In this document: positions 25,789 to 33,785 of the stretch, in pieces | How positions within the stretch are numbered: the stretch's first letter is position 1 | Layout: each line of letters opens with the position of its first letter | DNA from: Blautia sp. | GTDB lineage: Bacteria > Bacillota > Clostridia > Lachnospirales > Lachnospiraceae | NCBI GenBank assembly: GCA_029257805.1 | Contig: JARIAR010000025.1 | Span: forward strand, 1 to 64,000 | Reading direction: 5' to 3' | Length of the DNA stretch: 64,000 nucleotides | The notes under the pieces: generated by a model | The model's database searches: none | What the model was told of the DNA's origin: nothing | The model's input: the letters and a program-made list of their open reading frames with translations, nothing else | Made by a program: the position numbers and the translations under genes

Positions 25789-27171
25789 ATGAACTGCATG
25801 AATTGTGGAACACGCCTGAATGATATGGATCTTGATTACTGTCCTCATTGTGGATGTAATGTATTGATCCAGAAAAAGGTGGAGTATCTGTCAAAGCTTT
25901 ATTATAATCAGGGACTGGAAAAAGCAAGCATACGAGATCTGTCAGGCGCAATCAATTGTCTGAAGCAGAGTCTTACGTATAATAAGGAAAATATACAGGC
26001 ACGAAATCTTTTGGGGCTTGTGTATTTTGAAACAGGAGAGGTTGTTGCTGCTTTAAGTGAATGGGTAATCAGTAAAAACCTTCAGCCTTCCAGAAATCTT
26101 GCTTCTGAGTATATAAATAAGCTGCAGGCAAATTCCAATAAGTTGGAGGCAATTAACGAAACAATTAAAAAATATAATCATGCACTTGCTCTTTGCAGAG
26201 AAGGACATGAAGATATGGCGGCAATTCAGCTGCGAAAAATTCTTACACAAAATCCAAAACTGATTAAAGGGTATCATCTTCTGGCTCTTATCCAGATAAA
26301 AAATCAGGAATGGAATAAGGCAAGAAGAATCTTAAAAAAAGCAGCGAAAATTGACAAAACGAATACAACAACATTGCGTTTCCTACGGGAGATTGATGAG
26401 CAGACAGGCGTTACTACGCGGTTGGAAAAAAAGAATAAGGGAGGATTTCTTTCTGGAGCCGGAGGGAAGAACAGAGATCCGGAAAGTGAAGTACCTGTTC
26501 GTACTGCTGCGCATAAAGAAAAAGCAACAATCTCTCTGTTTTTTACATTAATGGCAGGATTTGTTGCAGGTGGAGCTGCTTTCTGGTTTCTTGCAGTTCC
26601 GGCTATACGTCAGGGAATTTATAAGGAAGCAAATCAACAGATTGTAAAATACAGCGAATCTCTCGCAAGTCAGGGAGCTGAACTTTCCAAAGCGCAGGGA
26701 GAGGCACAGAAATCAGATGATACAGCTGAGGCAGTGTCTCAGCAGATTGAACAGGAAAAGAAGAAAACACAAAGTTATGAAGCGCTTATCAGTGCTTATG
26801 TGGCAATGCAGCAGGAAGATATTGACAGTGCTGCATTGGAAATTCAGAAGGTATATGCGGATGTTCTTCCGGATAGTATGAAGGGGATTTACAGTTTGAT
26901 TTGTGAAAAAACCGGTGTTACAGGAATAGAGGAAAATCCGGATCAGGAATCTGCTGGTGAATCAGGAGTTTCGGAAGCTGAAAATGGCGAAGCAGATACA
27001 GGCGAGACAGACACAGGCGAGACAGACACAGGTGAAGCAGATACAGGTGAAGATGGAACAAGCGATGAAGCAGACAGTGGATATACAGAAGATGGCGGTT
27101 ATGAAGAAAATGGCGGATACGATGATGGATCATACGATGATGGATCATACGAAGAGGATTATACTGAATAA
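25789..27171 (+). CDS. Zinc-ribbon, TPR-repeat membrane protein with acidic repeat tail
   Basis: 460 residues. N-terminal zinc ribbon CMNCGTRLNDMDLDYCPHCG (residues 2-21), TPR repeats about 35-210 (AINCLKQSLTYNKENIQARN; IKGYHLLALIQIKNQEWNKA), one membrane helix about 245-268 (ISLFFTLMAGFVAGGAAFWF), then an extracytoplasmic coiled coil and an acidic, low-complexity tail with tandem DTGETDTGE and YDDGS repeats encoded by near-identical DNA repeats. The topology would put the zinc ribbon and TPRs inside and the acidic tail outside. AAGGAG precedes the ATG. Function unknown; possibly a membrane scaffold. Confidence 0.8.
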   Translation: MNCMNCGTRLNDMDLDYCPHCGCNVLIQKKVEYLSKLYYNQGLEKASIRDLSGAINCLKQSLTYNKENIQARNLLGLVYFETGEVVAALSEWVISKNLQPSRNLASEYINKLQANSNKLEAINETIKKYNHALALCREGHEDMAAIQLRKILTQNPKLIKGYHLLALIQIKNQEWNKARRILKKAAKIDKTNTTTLRFLREIDEQTGVTTRLEKKNKGGFLSGAGGKNRDPESEVPVRTAAHKEKATISLFFTLMAGFVAGGAAFWFLAVPAIRQGIYKEANQQIVKYSESLASQGAELSKAQGEAQKSDDTAEAVSQQIEQEKKKTQSYEALISAYVAMQQEDIDSAALEIQKVYADVLPDSMKGIYSLICEKTGVTGIEENPDQESAGESGVSEAENGEADTGETDTGETDTGEADTGEDGTSDEADSGYTEDGGYEENGGYDDGSYDDGSYEEDYTE

Positions 27172-27208
27172 CGCTGGAAGAATGTAGAATCGCAAAAGAG
27201 AAACCTCT

Positions 27209-27245
27209 AAAAAGGGGATGTACCGTAAGGTGCATCCCTTTTTGA
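27209..27245 (+). terminator. Terminator before spoIIA operon
   Basis: AAAAAGGGGATGTACC (27209-27224) pairs with GGTGCATCCCTTTTT (27229-27243) around a GTAA tetraloop; the right arm ends in T5. Confidence 0.85.
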
Positions 27246-27302
27246 TATGGAAAAATATGAAAATAAAATGTATAGAATGAAAATAAGGGGGGTATTTTAA
27301 AG

Positions 27303-27626
27303 GTGGAACCGATTTTTAAAACAGAAGGCACATGTCTTATGATTCTTCTCCCAGGAGAAGTAGATCATCCGGTTTCAGATTATGTGCGGAAAACAGCAGA
27401 TCATATTATGGGAAAAGTTTATATAAAGACAATAGAATTTGATTTTTCCAGAACTACATTTATGGATAGTTCGGGAATTGGACTGATTATGGGAAGGTAT
27501 CGTGCTTTGGGAATGTGTACAGGATGTATACGGGCAGTCCATGTGAATCAGCATATAGAGAAAATTTTGCGTATCTCAGGTGTCAGCAGGTTTATGGAAA
27601 TTCGTAAAGAAGCAGAAACTGTTTAG
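27303..27626 (+). CDS. spoIIAA: Anti-sigma F factor antagonist SpoIIAA
   Basis: STAS-domain protein, 107 residues, that frees sigma-F in the forespore by binding SpoIIAB when dephosphorylated. The phosphorylation site is the first serine of MDSSGIGLIMGRY (about residues 55-67). The start is GTG at 27303, with AAGGGGGG 10 bases upstream. First gene of a complete spoIIAA-spoIIAB-sigF operon. I could not identify a convincing sigma-H or Spo0A site in the 60-base leader after the terminator. Confidence 0.95.
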   Translation: MEPIFKTEGTCLMILLPGEVDHPVSDYVRKTADHIMGKVYIKTIEFDFSRTTFMDSSGIGLIMGRYRALGMCTGCIRAVHVNQHIEKILRISGVSRFMEIRKEAETV

Positions 27627-27644
27627 AGATAGGAGGGGAGCATA

Positions 27645-28070
27645 ATGGAAAACACCAATGAAATGACAATTATTTTTGAAAGCAGACCGGTTAATGAAAG
27701 TCTTGCGCGGGTGGCGGTTGCTGCATTTTGTACACAATTAAATCCCACTCTGGAAGAAGTTGCGGATTTGAAAACGGCTGTTTCAGAAGCGGTTACAAAC
27801 TGTATTATACATGGTTATGAAGGAGAGATACATAAGATATGGGTGACTTGTCGTCTGAACGGACAGGAACTTATAGTTGAGGTAAAGGATGAGGGTGTTG
27901 GAATTTCCGACATTGCAAAAGCAATGGAACCGCTTTATACAACAAAACCGGATAAAGAGCGGTCAGGTATGGGATTTACGTTTATGGAGGCTTTTATGGA
28001 TGAAGTATTCGTAGAATCCAAATTAGGAGAAGGAACAGTTGTGCATATGAAAAAAAGAATAAGGAGATAG
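27645..28070 (+). CDS. spoIIAB: Anti-sigma F factor (serine kinase) SpoIIAB
   Basis: GHKL-fold ATPase/kinase, 141 residues, that binds and inhibits sigma-F and phosphorylates SpoIIAA. N-box DLKTAVSEAVTNCIIHGYEG, G1 box VKDEGVGISDI, and the lid/G2 region ERSGMGFTFMEAFMDEV are intact. AGGAGGGG precedes the ATG; 4 bases separate its stop from sigF. Confidence 0.96.
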   Translation: MENTNEMTIIFESRPVNESLARVAVAAFCTQLNPTLEEVADLKTAVSEAVTNCIIHGYEGEIHKIWVTCRLNGQELIVEVKDEGVGISDIAKAMEPLYTTKPDKERSGMGFTFMEAFMDEVFVESKLGEGTVVHMKKRIRR

Positions 28071-28074
28071 GAAA

Positions 28075-28791
28075 ATGAATCAGACTCTTGCTCTGATCGG
28101 GCGTGCACACCAGGGAGATAAAGAAGCAAGAGATACCTTGTTTGAAAAAAATATAGGACTGATTTACAGTGTGGCAAAGCGTTTTACAGGACGCGGTGTG
28201 GAAATGGAGGATTTGTTTCAAATTGGGAGCATCGGTCTTTTAAAAGCAGTGGATAAATTTAATACAGATTATGAAGTGCAATTTTCTACTTATGCAGTTC
28301 CGATGATCGCAGGGGAAATCAAACGATATCTTCGAGACGATGGGATTTTGAAAGTAAGCCGTTCTCTTAAAGAAAATCATTATAAATTATACAGAGCACG
28401 GGAAGAACTGGAGCGTGGGCTGGGAAGAGAACCAACGTTAATTGAACTTTCAGAGAAAATGAATCTGCCGGTGGAAGAACTTGTTATGACAATGGAATCA
28501 GGAGCGGAAGTGGAGTCTCTTTATAAATCCATTTATCAGGGAGAGGGAACCGAAATCTCTCTTCTTGATAAGCTGCCTGAAAAAAAGGATCAGCAGGAAG
28601 TAGTTTTAAATAAGATTTTTCTGGAAGAGATTTTAAAAGATCTGGATGCAAAAGAACGTCAGCTGATTTATATGCGTTACTTTAAAGATATGACGCAAAC
28701 AGAGATTGCAGGAGAAATAGGAGTTTCTCAGGTTCAGGTATCAAGAATGGAAAAAAGGATATTAAAAAGGCTGCAGGAAAAAATCTTCTGA
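28075..28791 (+). CDS. sigF: RNA polymerase sigma factor SigF
   Basis: First forespore-specific sigma factor (SpoIIAC), 238 residues. Region 2 with DLFQIGSIGLLKAVDKFN and FSTYAVPMIAGEIKRYLRDD, region 3 SRSLKENHYKLYRAREELE, and region 4 YFKDMTQTEIAGEIGVSQVQ followed by VSRMEKRIL. Operon position after spoIIAA and spoIIAB separates it from the closely related sigma-G, which would lie next to spoIIG. Ends at a terminator shared with convergent queT. Confidence 0.95.
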   Translation: MNQTLALIGRAHQGDKEARDTLFEKNIGLIYSVAKRFTGRGVEMEDLFQIGSIGLLKAVDKFNTDYEVQFSTYAVPMIAGEIKRYLRDDGILKVSRSLKENHYKLYRAREELERGLGREPTLIELSEKMNLPVEELVMTMESGAEVESLYKSIYQGEGTEISLLDKLPEKKDQQEVVLNKIFLEEILKDLDAKERQLIYMRYFKDMTQTEIAGEIGVSQVQVSRMEKRILKRLQEKIF

Positions 28792-28807
28792 AAACAGATA
28801 TGAAAAA

Positions 28808-28846
28808 CCCCGGCAAAACAGTTTTTGTTTGGCCGGGGATATTTTT
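28808..28846. terminator. Bidirectional terminator between sigF and queT
   Basis: CCCCGGC (28808-28814) pairs with GCCGGGG (28832-28838); ATATTTTTG follows on the plus strand and A-rich sequence upstream supplies a shorter U run for queT. Confidence 0.8.
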
Positions 28847-28851
28847 GCCTG

Positions 28852-29349
28852 TTATGCATTTGAAGTCTGCTTTTTGAAAAGCATACTGCCGTATTTGGAA
28901 AGGGCATTTAAGACGATCATTCCTAAAAAGGCACAGGAAATGATTTCGCCCGCCCCTACTGTAAGCATCATAATTGGAATTGGAAGGTTAATTCCGTATC
29001 CGTAATGAAGTACAAAAGGAACGATTACAGTATTTGCTACAATTGGCGGTACTGGTGCCAGCCATCGGTTGTTGCGGAGTTTATAGGTGAAAATAGCTCC
29101 GATTAAAGTAGCAAGGCTTCCAAAGATGATATCTACCGGAATTCCTCCCCCCAGAATATTGGAAATGATGCAGCCGACAAATAAGCCGGGGATAGCAGCA
29201 GGGGTGAAGTATGGCAGAATCGTAAGCGCTTCTGAGAAACGAATCTGTACTTCTCCGAAGCTTAGTGGTGCAAACAGCAAGGTGATCACAACATAGATTG
29301 CACCGATTGCAGCTGCCTGTACAAGAAACAGGGTACTTTTGTTTTTCAT
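28852..29349 (-). CDS. queT: Queuosine precursor transporter QueT
   Basis: 165-residue S component of an ECF-type vitamin transporter, family QueT (formerly COG4708), taking up queuine or preQ1. Six hydrophobic segments; family-typical FAPLSFGEVQIRFSEALTIL and PAAIPGLFVGCIISNILGG are present. It uses a shared ECF energy module encoded elsewhere. A preQ1-I-like riboswitch directly precedes it, which supports substrate identity. ATG follows AAAGGAGA. Confidence 0.94.
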   Translation of the reverse strand: MKNKSTLFLVQAAAIGAIYVVITLLFAPLSFGEVQIRFSEALTILPYFTPAAIPGLFVGCIISNILGGGIPVDIIFGSLATLIGAIFTYKLRNNRWLAPVPPIVANTVIVPFVLHYGYGINLPIPIMMLTVGAGEIISCAFLGMIVLNALSKYGSMLFKKQTSNA

Positions 29350-29362
29350 ATTTACTTATCTC

Positions 29363-29403
29363 CTTTAGTTTTGTTTTACGAGTGGAAGGTCACGAACACT
29401 CGA
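29363..29403 (-). promoter_or_regulatory. preQ1-I-type riboswitch upstream of queT
   Basis: On the minus strand a 6-bp stem CGAGTG/CACTCG (29397-29402 with 29379-29384) encloses a TTCGTGACCTTC loop and is followed by an A-rich linker and AAAACTAA right at the AAAGGAGA ribosome binding site. This is the H-type pseudoknot layout of preQ1-I riboswitches; binding of preQ1 would hide the ribosome binding site. The loop differs from the textbook consensus, so the subtype is uncertain. Confidence 0.72.
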
Positions 29404-29470
29404 TTCATTTTACGCCGGGAATCGGCGGTAAGCCCTTAAGACCTTGGTTTTTGTGGGCATTCCGCTATGA

Positions 29471-29499
29471 AGTATAACACAGAGAAGAAGGAAAAGCAA
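29471..29499 (-). promoter_or_regulatory. Promoter for queT
   Basis: Minus strand TTGCTT (29494-29499), 17 bases, TATACT (29471-29476). It starts immediately downstream of the spoVAA stop codon, giving queT a transcript independent of the sporulation genes, with about 60 bases of leader before the riboswitch. Confidence 0.7.
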
Positions 29500-29501
29500 T
29501 G

Positions 29502-30113
29502 CTATACTTTTGTTCGATTGATTTCTTCTATAATGGTCTGATTAACATCATCTTCATAAATGCGCATTTGTACCTGCATAGGAGTTGGATCATCTGTCAG
29601 TTTTAGTTTTCCAAAGTGATTAAAAAAGAAGAGGATGCCAAGCCCTATACCAATGGAATAAGAAATTTCCAAAACAGTAAATCCATTTGAAATGTTCCCT
29701 GTTACCTGCGTGTATATATGCGAAAAAAGCCCGCCTACATCTACATCGTTATTAAATGTCATAATGGAAAACGCAGCGCCAAAAAATGTGGCAAGACAAA
29801 CAAAGAAGACTTTCATCCACCTGAGGAAAAGTGCATGAGGAGTTTCGCTTTTGTATGTGATAATAAAACTGGGCTCTCCTATATGTGAGATGGTTAGATC
29901 CGGTTCTTTTTGCTGAATCTGCGAAATCAGATCCATGGAAGAAAGGACATAACGTCCAGGTTTTTGGGGATCCAGATTTAAAACCGGAAGAACCCGCAGA
30001 TGATTCAGAACCTTGGGATTACTACAAGAAAGTTTTGCAATATCCTGGAGATAAACGTGAGGATGGGTTACTTCTACGTTTTGTTCCAGCATAAGGTATA
30101 AAGTATCGCTCAA
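29502..30113 (-). CDS. spoVAA: Stage V sporulation protein AA
   Basis: SpoVAA is part of the SpoVA dipicolinic acid channel in the spore inner membrane. 203 residues from TTG 30113 (MSDTLYLMLEQNVEV), preferred because AAGGATGTGA sits five bases upstream; an in-frame TTG at 30131 would add six residues. The N-terminal half is soluble; two membrane helices follow (about 115-135 and 158-178). Last gene of the spoVAC-D-E-AA series, unlike Bacillus, where it is first. Confidence 0.88.
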   Translation of the reverse strand: MSDTLYLMLEQNVEVTHPHVYLQDIAKLSCSNPKVLNHLRVLPVLNLDPQKPGRYVLSSMDLISQIQQKEPDLTISHIGEPSFIITYKSETPHALFLRWMKVFFVCLATFFGAAFSIMTFNNDVDVGGLFSHIYTQVTGNISNGFTVLEISYSIGIGLGILFFFNHFGKLKLTDDPTPMQVQMRIYEDDVNQTIIEEINRTKV

Positions 30114-30150
30114 AAAATCACATCCTTTCAAAGCTTGACTGGAAATTGTC

Positions 30151-30507
30151 TTAATCTTTCATTTTAGGTTTGAAAATCAGACTGGCAAGATAAGAAAATA
30201 TAAGTGCAGCGGAAACACCTGCTGCGCATGCGGTAAAGCCACCTGTAAAAAGACCAAGGATTCCGTCATGATCGATTGCTTTTTTCATACCTTTCCAAAG
30301 GACATTTCCAAAACCAAGGAGAGGAACAGAAGCACCGGCTCCTGCGTATTTAACAAAAGGTCCATAAATGCCAAGTGCACTTAAAAGTGTTCCGCTGCAC
30401 ACAAGGAGAACCATGACACGGCCAGGCAAAAGTGATGTTTTATCAAGTAAAATCTGGACAAGAGCACAGATAAGGCCGCCAATCCAGAATGCATTTATAT
30501 AATCCAT
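30151..30507 (-). CDS. spoVAE: Stage V sporulation protein AE
   Basis: 118-residue membrane protein of the SpoVAEb type, component of the DPA channel. Four hydrophobic segments; YAGAGASVPLLGFGN in the middle is the family hallmark shared with SpoVAC (FGGAGSLVPITGFAN). GGAGG precedes the ATG. Between spoVAD and spoVAA. Confidence 0.93.
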   Translation of the reverse strand: MDYINAFWIGGLICALVQILLDKTSLLPGRVMVLLVCSGTLLSALGIYGPFVKYAGAGASVPLLGFGNVLWKGMKKAIDHDGILGLFTGGFTACAAGVSAALIFSYLASLIFKPKMKD

Positions 30508-30524
30508 AGAAACCTCCGATCTTT

Positions 30525-31589
30525 TTAGGCGGGAATGTGTTCAATCACTACGGCATGGGCGATTCCGGGAATGGAATCTCCCTCATTAAAACTTACTTTA
30601 GAAAGCAGGGCGCCTGTAGGGATGAAAAGGACTCGCTTCCATTTACCGGAAGCTACATTTGGAAGAATATAGGCGGTGAGAACGGAAGCAGCACAACCGC
30701 ATCCACTGCCACCGGAATGTGTATCCTGGCTGGTGTTGTCGAAGATCAAAAGCCCGCAGTCATTGTGCTGCGTCTGAATATTTATCTGCTTTTCTTCCAG
30801 AAGATCAAAGAGAATTTTCTGACCCACCAAACCAAGATCTCCTGTAAAAATTTGATCATAATAGGATGGAGATCTTTGAAAATCGCAAAAATGCCGCCAT
30901 ATGGTATCGCAGGCAGCAGGCGCCATGCATCCGCCCATGTTTAAGGCATCTTTTAAGCCAAAATCAACAAGTTTTCCAGTGGTAATCCCTGTAATTGCCG
31001 CATATCCATTTGAAGTACACAGGACTTTTTTTGTGTGATCCGGTGAAGGCGGAAGATTGGAAAGAATACAGGCTCCACTTCCTGTTACTGTCCATGTAGC
31101 AGAGAGAGGACGCTGGTTTCCGTATCCCAGTGGAAAACGGAATTCTTTTTCGGCACTTGCAAAATGGCTGGAGGTTGCACAAAGGACAGGATCCCCATAT
31201 CCGGCAGATACAGTCATAGCCCCAAGAGATAGAGATTCGCCCATGGTGGAGCAGGCACCATATAAGCCATAGAAAGGAATTTCCATTCCTGCAATTCCGA
31301 AAGAGGAAGCGGCAGTTTGCGCAAGAAGATCACCGGCAAATGCCATACGGATTTCAGAAGCTTTGAAGCCGCTTTTTTCAATGGCAAGAGAGGCGGCTTT
31401 TTTTTGCATAATGCTTTCCGCAGCTTCCCACGTATCTGTACCGAACATGGGATCTTCACATATTTCATCAAAAAGTTTTCCAAGAGGCCCGTCCCCCTCT
31501 TTTTTTCCTACAACAGAGGCACAGCCCTGAATGAATACTGGGTGAGGAAAAGAAATGCTGGAATTTCCCTGCATGAATGTTTTTGTCAT
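30525..31589 (-). CDS. spoVAD: Stage V sporulation protein AD
   Basis: Soluble thiolase-fold protein, 354 residues, that binds dipicolinic acid directly for import into the forespore. Thiolase-like segments include PFYGLYGACSTMGESLSLGA (a pseudo-active-site cysteine), GYGNQRPLSATWTVTGSGA and GGSGCGCAASVL. Slightly longer than Bacillus SpoVAD (338). Start overlaps the spoVAC stop by 4 bases (ATGA). Confidence 0.95.
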   Translation of the reverse strand: MTKTFMQGNSSISFPHPVFIQGCASVVGKKEGDGPLGKLFDEICEDPMFGTDTWEAAESIMQKKAASLAIEKSGFKASEIRMAFAGDLLAQTAASSFGIAGMEIPFYGLYGACSTMGESLSLGAMTVSAGYGDPVLCATSSHFASAEKEFRFPLGYGNQRPLSATWTVTGSGACILSNLPPSPDHTKKVLCTSNGYAAITGITTGKLVDFGLKDALNMGGCMAPAACDTIWRHFCDFQRSPSYYDQIFTGDLGLVGQKILFDLLEEKQINIQTQHNDCGLLIFDNTSQDTHSGGSGCGCAASVLTAYILPNVASGKWKRVLFIPTGALLSKVSFNEGDSIPGIAHAVVIEHIPA

Positions 31590-32053
31590 GAAATTACCCC
31601 CATTAGTTTAATAAGATAGTAAAAGACTCCGATAATCCAGGAACTCATAATGCCATATAGAATGACGGGACCTGCAATTGTAAAAATCTTGCATCCGATT
31701 CCAAAAACCTGCCCTTCTGCCTTGAATTCAATAGCAGAAGCGGCAACAGAGTTGGCAAACCCTGTAATAGGCACGAGACTTCCGGCACCACCGAATTTTC
31801 CGATTTTTGGATAAATATTAAGTCCTGTAAGGAGCACACTTAAAAAAATAAGGAAAATGGAACACCAGGTACCGGCATTTTCTGTAGTAGCGCCAAGATT
31901 TTTTGAAACATTAATAATAAACTGTCCTATGGTACAGATGATACCTCCTGTAAGAAAGGCTTTTCCCATATTAACAGGGAGGCTGTGAGTAGGTGTGATC
32001 TGTTTTACATAGGTTTTATATTGTTGTGTTGTATGATGTAATGGATCTGACAT
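31586..32053 (-). CDS. spoVAC: Stage V sporulation protein AC
   Basis: 155-residue membrane protein, the mechanosensitive core of the SpoVA channel. Four or five hydrophobic segments with FGGAGSLVPITGFANSVAAS. First gene of the spoVAC-D-E-AA unit. A sigma-G-like promoter lies 30 bases upstream, back to back with the promoter of the divergent AraC gene. Confidence 0.94.
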   Translation of the reverse strand: MSDPLHHTTQQYKTYVKQITPTHSLPVNMGKAFLTGGIICTIGQFIINVSKNLGATTENAGTWCSIFLIFLSVLLTGLNIYPKIGKFGGAGSLVPITGFANSVAASAIEFKAEGQVFGIGCKIFTIAGPVILYGIMSSWIIGVFYYLIKLMGVIS

Positions 32054-32082
32054 AGTTTATATCATCCTTTCCATGTTTTTAT

Positions 32083-32111
32083 TAGTTTGTGGAAAATAGA
32101 AAGGAATATTC
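32083..32111 (-). promoter_or_regulatory. Sigma-G-type promoter for spoVAC-D-E-AA
   Basis: Minus strand GAATA (32107-32111), 17 bases, CAAACTA (32083-32089), close to the sigma-G pattern GHATR / CATWHTA. SpoVA genes are sigma-G targets in Bacillus. About 30 bases before the spoVAC start. Confidence 0.5.
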
Positions 32112-32119
32112 CTGTTCTT

Positions 32120-32148
32120 TTGACTTTTTTCTTTTTTCTCCGTATAAT
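32120..32148 (+). promoter_or_regulatory. Sigma-A promoter for the AraC-family gene
   Basis: TTGACT (32120-32125), 17 bases, TATAAT (32143-32148): near-consensus. It lies 8 bases from the divergent sigma-G-like promoter. Confidence 0.85.
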
Positions 32149-32194
32149 GGGGGACAGAAAAAAGATTCGGCAGATAAAAGAGAGGAAACAGTGT

Positions 32195-33178
32195 ATGAGG
32201 AAATTTTGGGAAGGTCGTGATACCAGAGTACTGCGTTCAGAAAAAGAGTATCCGGGAATAGGCATATGGGCAGTTTCCATGGAAAAAGAGGAATTTGGTC
32301 ATATGTCGTGTTTGCTGGAAGAAGATGCCTATTTTCTTTATGTGAAAAATGGAAGTATGACATGTCAGATCAATCAGAAAAGAGAAAATCTGTATGAAGG
32401 CGAAGGGATTTTTCTAAATAAAAAACAGGCATGGAGATTATTAAAGAGCGGAGAAGGATGCAGATTTATTTTAGTGGATTTTTCATTGGAATTTCTGGAA
32501 GGGATTAAAAAGAGCATAGCAGAGTCTTATATAAAGGAAATTCTTTTGTGTAGAGACTTTCCCTATTTAAAATTAACCGGAAAAAAGAAAGGTCAGGAAG
32601 AAATTCTGAAAACCATTTTAAAAATGGGAACTGCTTTAGAAGCAAAAGAAAAAGGAGAAGAGATGCGCCTTATGGGAGAAGTGTATATTTTTTGGAGCTG
32701 CCTTTACAGGGAATTTAACAGTTGTTCTCCTGTAAAAGCAGCAGGCGCCAAAAAGGAGACAGACAAACTTCAGAAAATGCTCTCTTTTCTTCATGATAAC
32801 TACAGAGAAAAAAATACATTGGCAGAGATGGCGGCTTATAGCGGGGTAAGTACAGGAGAATATTGCCGCTTTTTTAAAAAACATATGGAGCAAACACCAG
32901 TGGAATATATTCAGCTTTGTCGTATTGAAAAAAGTATCCCTGAGCTTATAAGTAGAAAAGGGAGCATTGGGGAAATTGCGGCGCGATTTGGTTTTGCGGG
33001 ATCCAGTTATTATGCAGAAACCTTTAAAAAAGAAATGGGATGTGCGCCGGGAGATTACAGAAAATGGTACTGCAGGGAAACGGATGAACGGTGTCCGTTA
33101 CAGGAAAAGACAAATGTACATAAGATGCAGAAGAAACAGACCGGGCAGCAGAATTCCATGCCTGCACATCTTTTGTAA
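32195..33178 (+). CDS. AraC-family transcriptional regulator
   Basis: 327 residues from ATG 32195 (MRKFWEGRDTRVL), chosen because AGAGAGGAA precedes it and because earlier in-frame starts lie upstream of or at the mapped promoter. N-terminal cupin-like sensor domain (about 40-130, CLLEEDAYFLYVKNGSMTCQ), then two AraC helix-turn-helices about 215-310 (NTLAEMAAYSGVSTGEYCRF; GSIGEIAARFGFAGSSYYAE). It sits inside the spoVA cluster, divergent from spoVAC and convergent with spoVAB. Ligand and targets unknown. Confidence 0.9.
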   Translation: MRKFWEGRDTRVLRSEKEYPGIGIWAVSMEKEEFGHMSCLLEEDAYFLYVKNGSMTCQINQKRENLYEGEGIFLNKKQAWRLLKSGEGCRFILVDFSLEFLEGIKKSIAESYIKEILLCRDFPYLKLTGKKKGQEEILKTILKMGTALEAKEKGEEMRLMGEVYIFWSCLYREFNSCSPVKAAGAKKETDKLQKMLSFLHDNYREKNTLAEMAAYSGVSTGEYCRFFKKHMEQTPVEYIQLCRIEKSIPELISRKGSIGEIAARFGFAGSSYYAETFKKEMGCAPGDYRKWYCRETDERCPLQEKTNVHKMQKKQTGQQNSMPAHLL

Positions 33179-33179
33179 G

Positions 33180-33596
33180 TTACATCCATCCATGGAAATA
33201 ATAAAAAAGTGATCCAAGTGTTTTTCCGGCAGCAATGGATAAAATAACAGCTGGGAGACCTTCGGAGAAACGAATGCGTCTTGTAAAAATAGGAAAAACG
33301 TCTGCCATTTCTGCAAGTGCCATAATCCATCCTCCAAGAAAAATGCCTGAAAAAAGTCCGTAAAATATAAGGAAGAGAGAACCACCTGGGATTTTCCATT
33401 GTAACAGGAAAAACAGGTTTCCTGTTACAGCGCCTGCAAGTGTAACATCCTCGTAAAGAAGAATATGCCGGCCTGTTCGGGTGATTCCAGCATATCTGGG
33501 CACAATAGAAAGACCGATTAGGAGGCCTACGATTCCTCCTGCAATAATTGCGCCTGCACAGAATCCTAAAAATCCCAGAAAAATTTGCTGTAACAT
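33180..33596 (-). CDS. spoVAB: Stage V sporulation protein AB
   Basis: 138-residue membrane protein of the SpoVAB family, four hydrophobic segments (FLGFCAGAIIAGGIVGLLIG; GLFSGIFLGGWIMALAEMAD). Family members end with an amphipathic charged segment before the last helix (RRIRFSEGLPAVILSIAAGK), as here. Separated from the other spoVA genes by the AraC gene, whose stop is one base away on the opposite strand. CAGGAGG precedes the ATG. Confidence 0.88.
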   Translation of the reverse strand: MLQQIFLGFLGFCAGAIIAGGIVGLLIGLSIVPRYAGITRTGRHILLYEDVTLAGAVTGNLFFLLQWKIPGGSLFLIFYGLFSGIFLGGWIMALAEMADVFPIFTRRIRFSEGLPAVILSIAAGKTLGSLFYYFHGWM

Positions 33597-33686
33597 AATG
33601 ATACCTCCTGAATCTGGATAAATCTGCTTTTAGTATAAGGAGAAATAAAAAAAATATGTGCGAATTCTTAATAAAATATGAAAAAC

Positions 33687-33715
33687 TGTACAAGTAAGAG
33701 GACACATAGTATAAT
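33687..33715 (+). promoter_or_regulatory. Promoter for tcdA-murB-rapZ-whiA-crh
   Basis: TGTACA (33687-33692), 17 bases, TATAAT (33710-33715), about 70 bases before tcdA. Confidence 0.72.
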
Positions 33716-33785
33716 GAGAGAATATGATGGGAATCTGCAGACATAAGCAGATTTTGAGAGACAGGAAGAAGGAGGGCTTAGTGAT

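Noticed and set aside
26980..27170. Short tandem repeats as a possible CRISPR or origin iteron array
   Set aside because: They are in frame and encode the acidic tail of the TPR protein.
27245..27302. Sigma-H promoter for spoIIA
   Set aside because: A GGAAAA and a GAAT can be found, but they are 17 bases apart instead of 11-12 and the flanks do not fit.
33597..33680. Sigma-G promoter for spoVAB
   Set aside because: Only weak matches could be found, none with both boxes and correct spacing.
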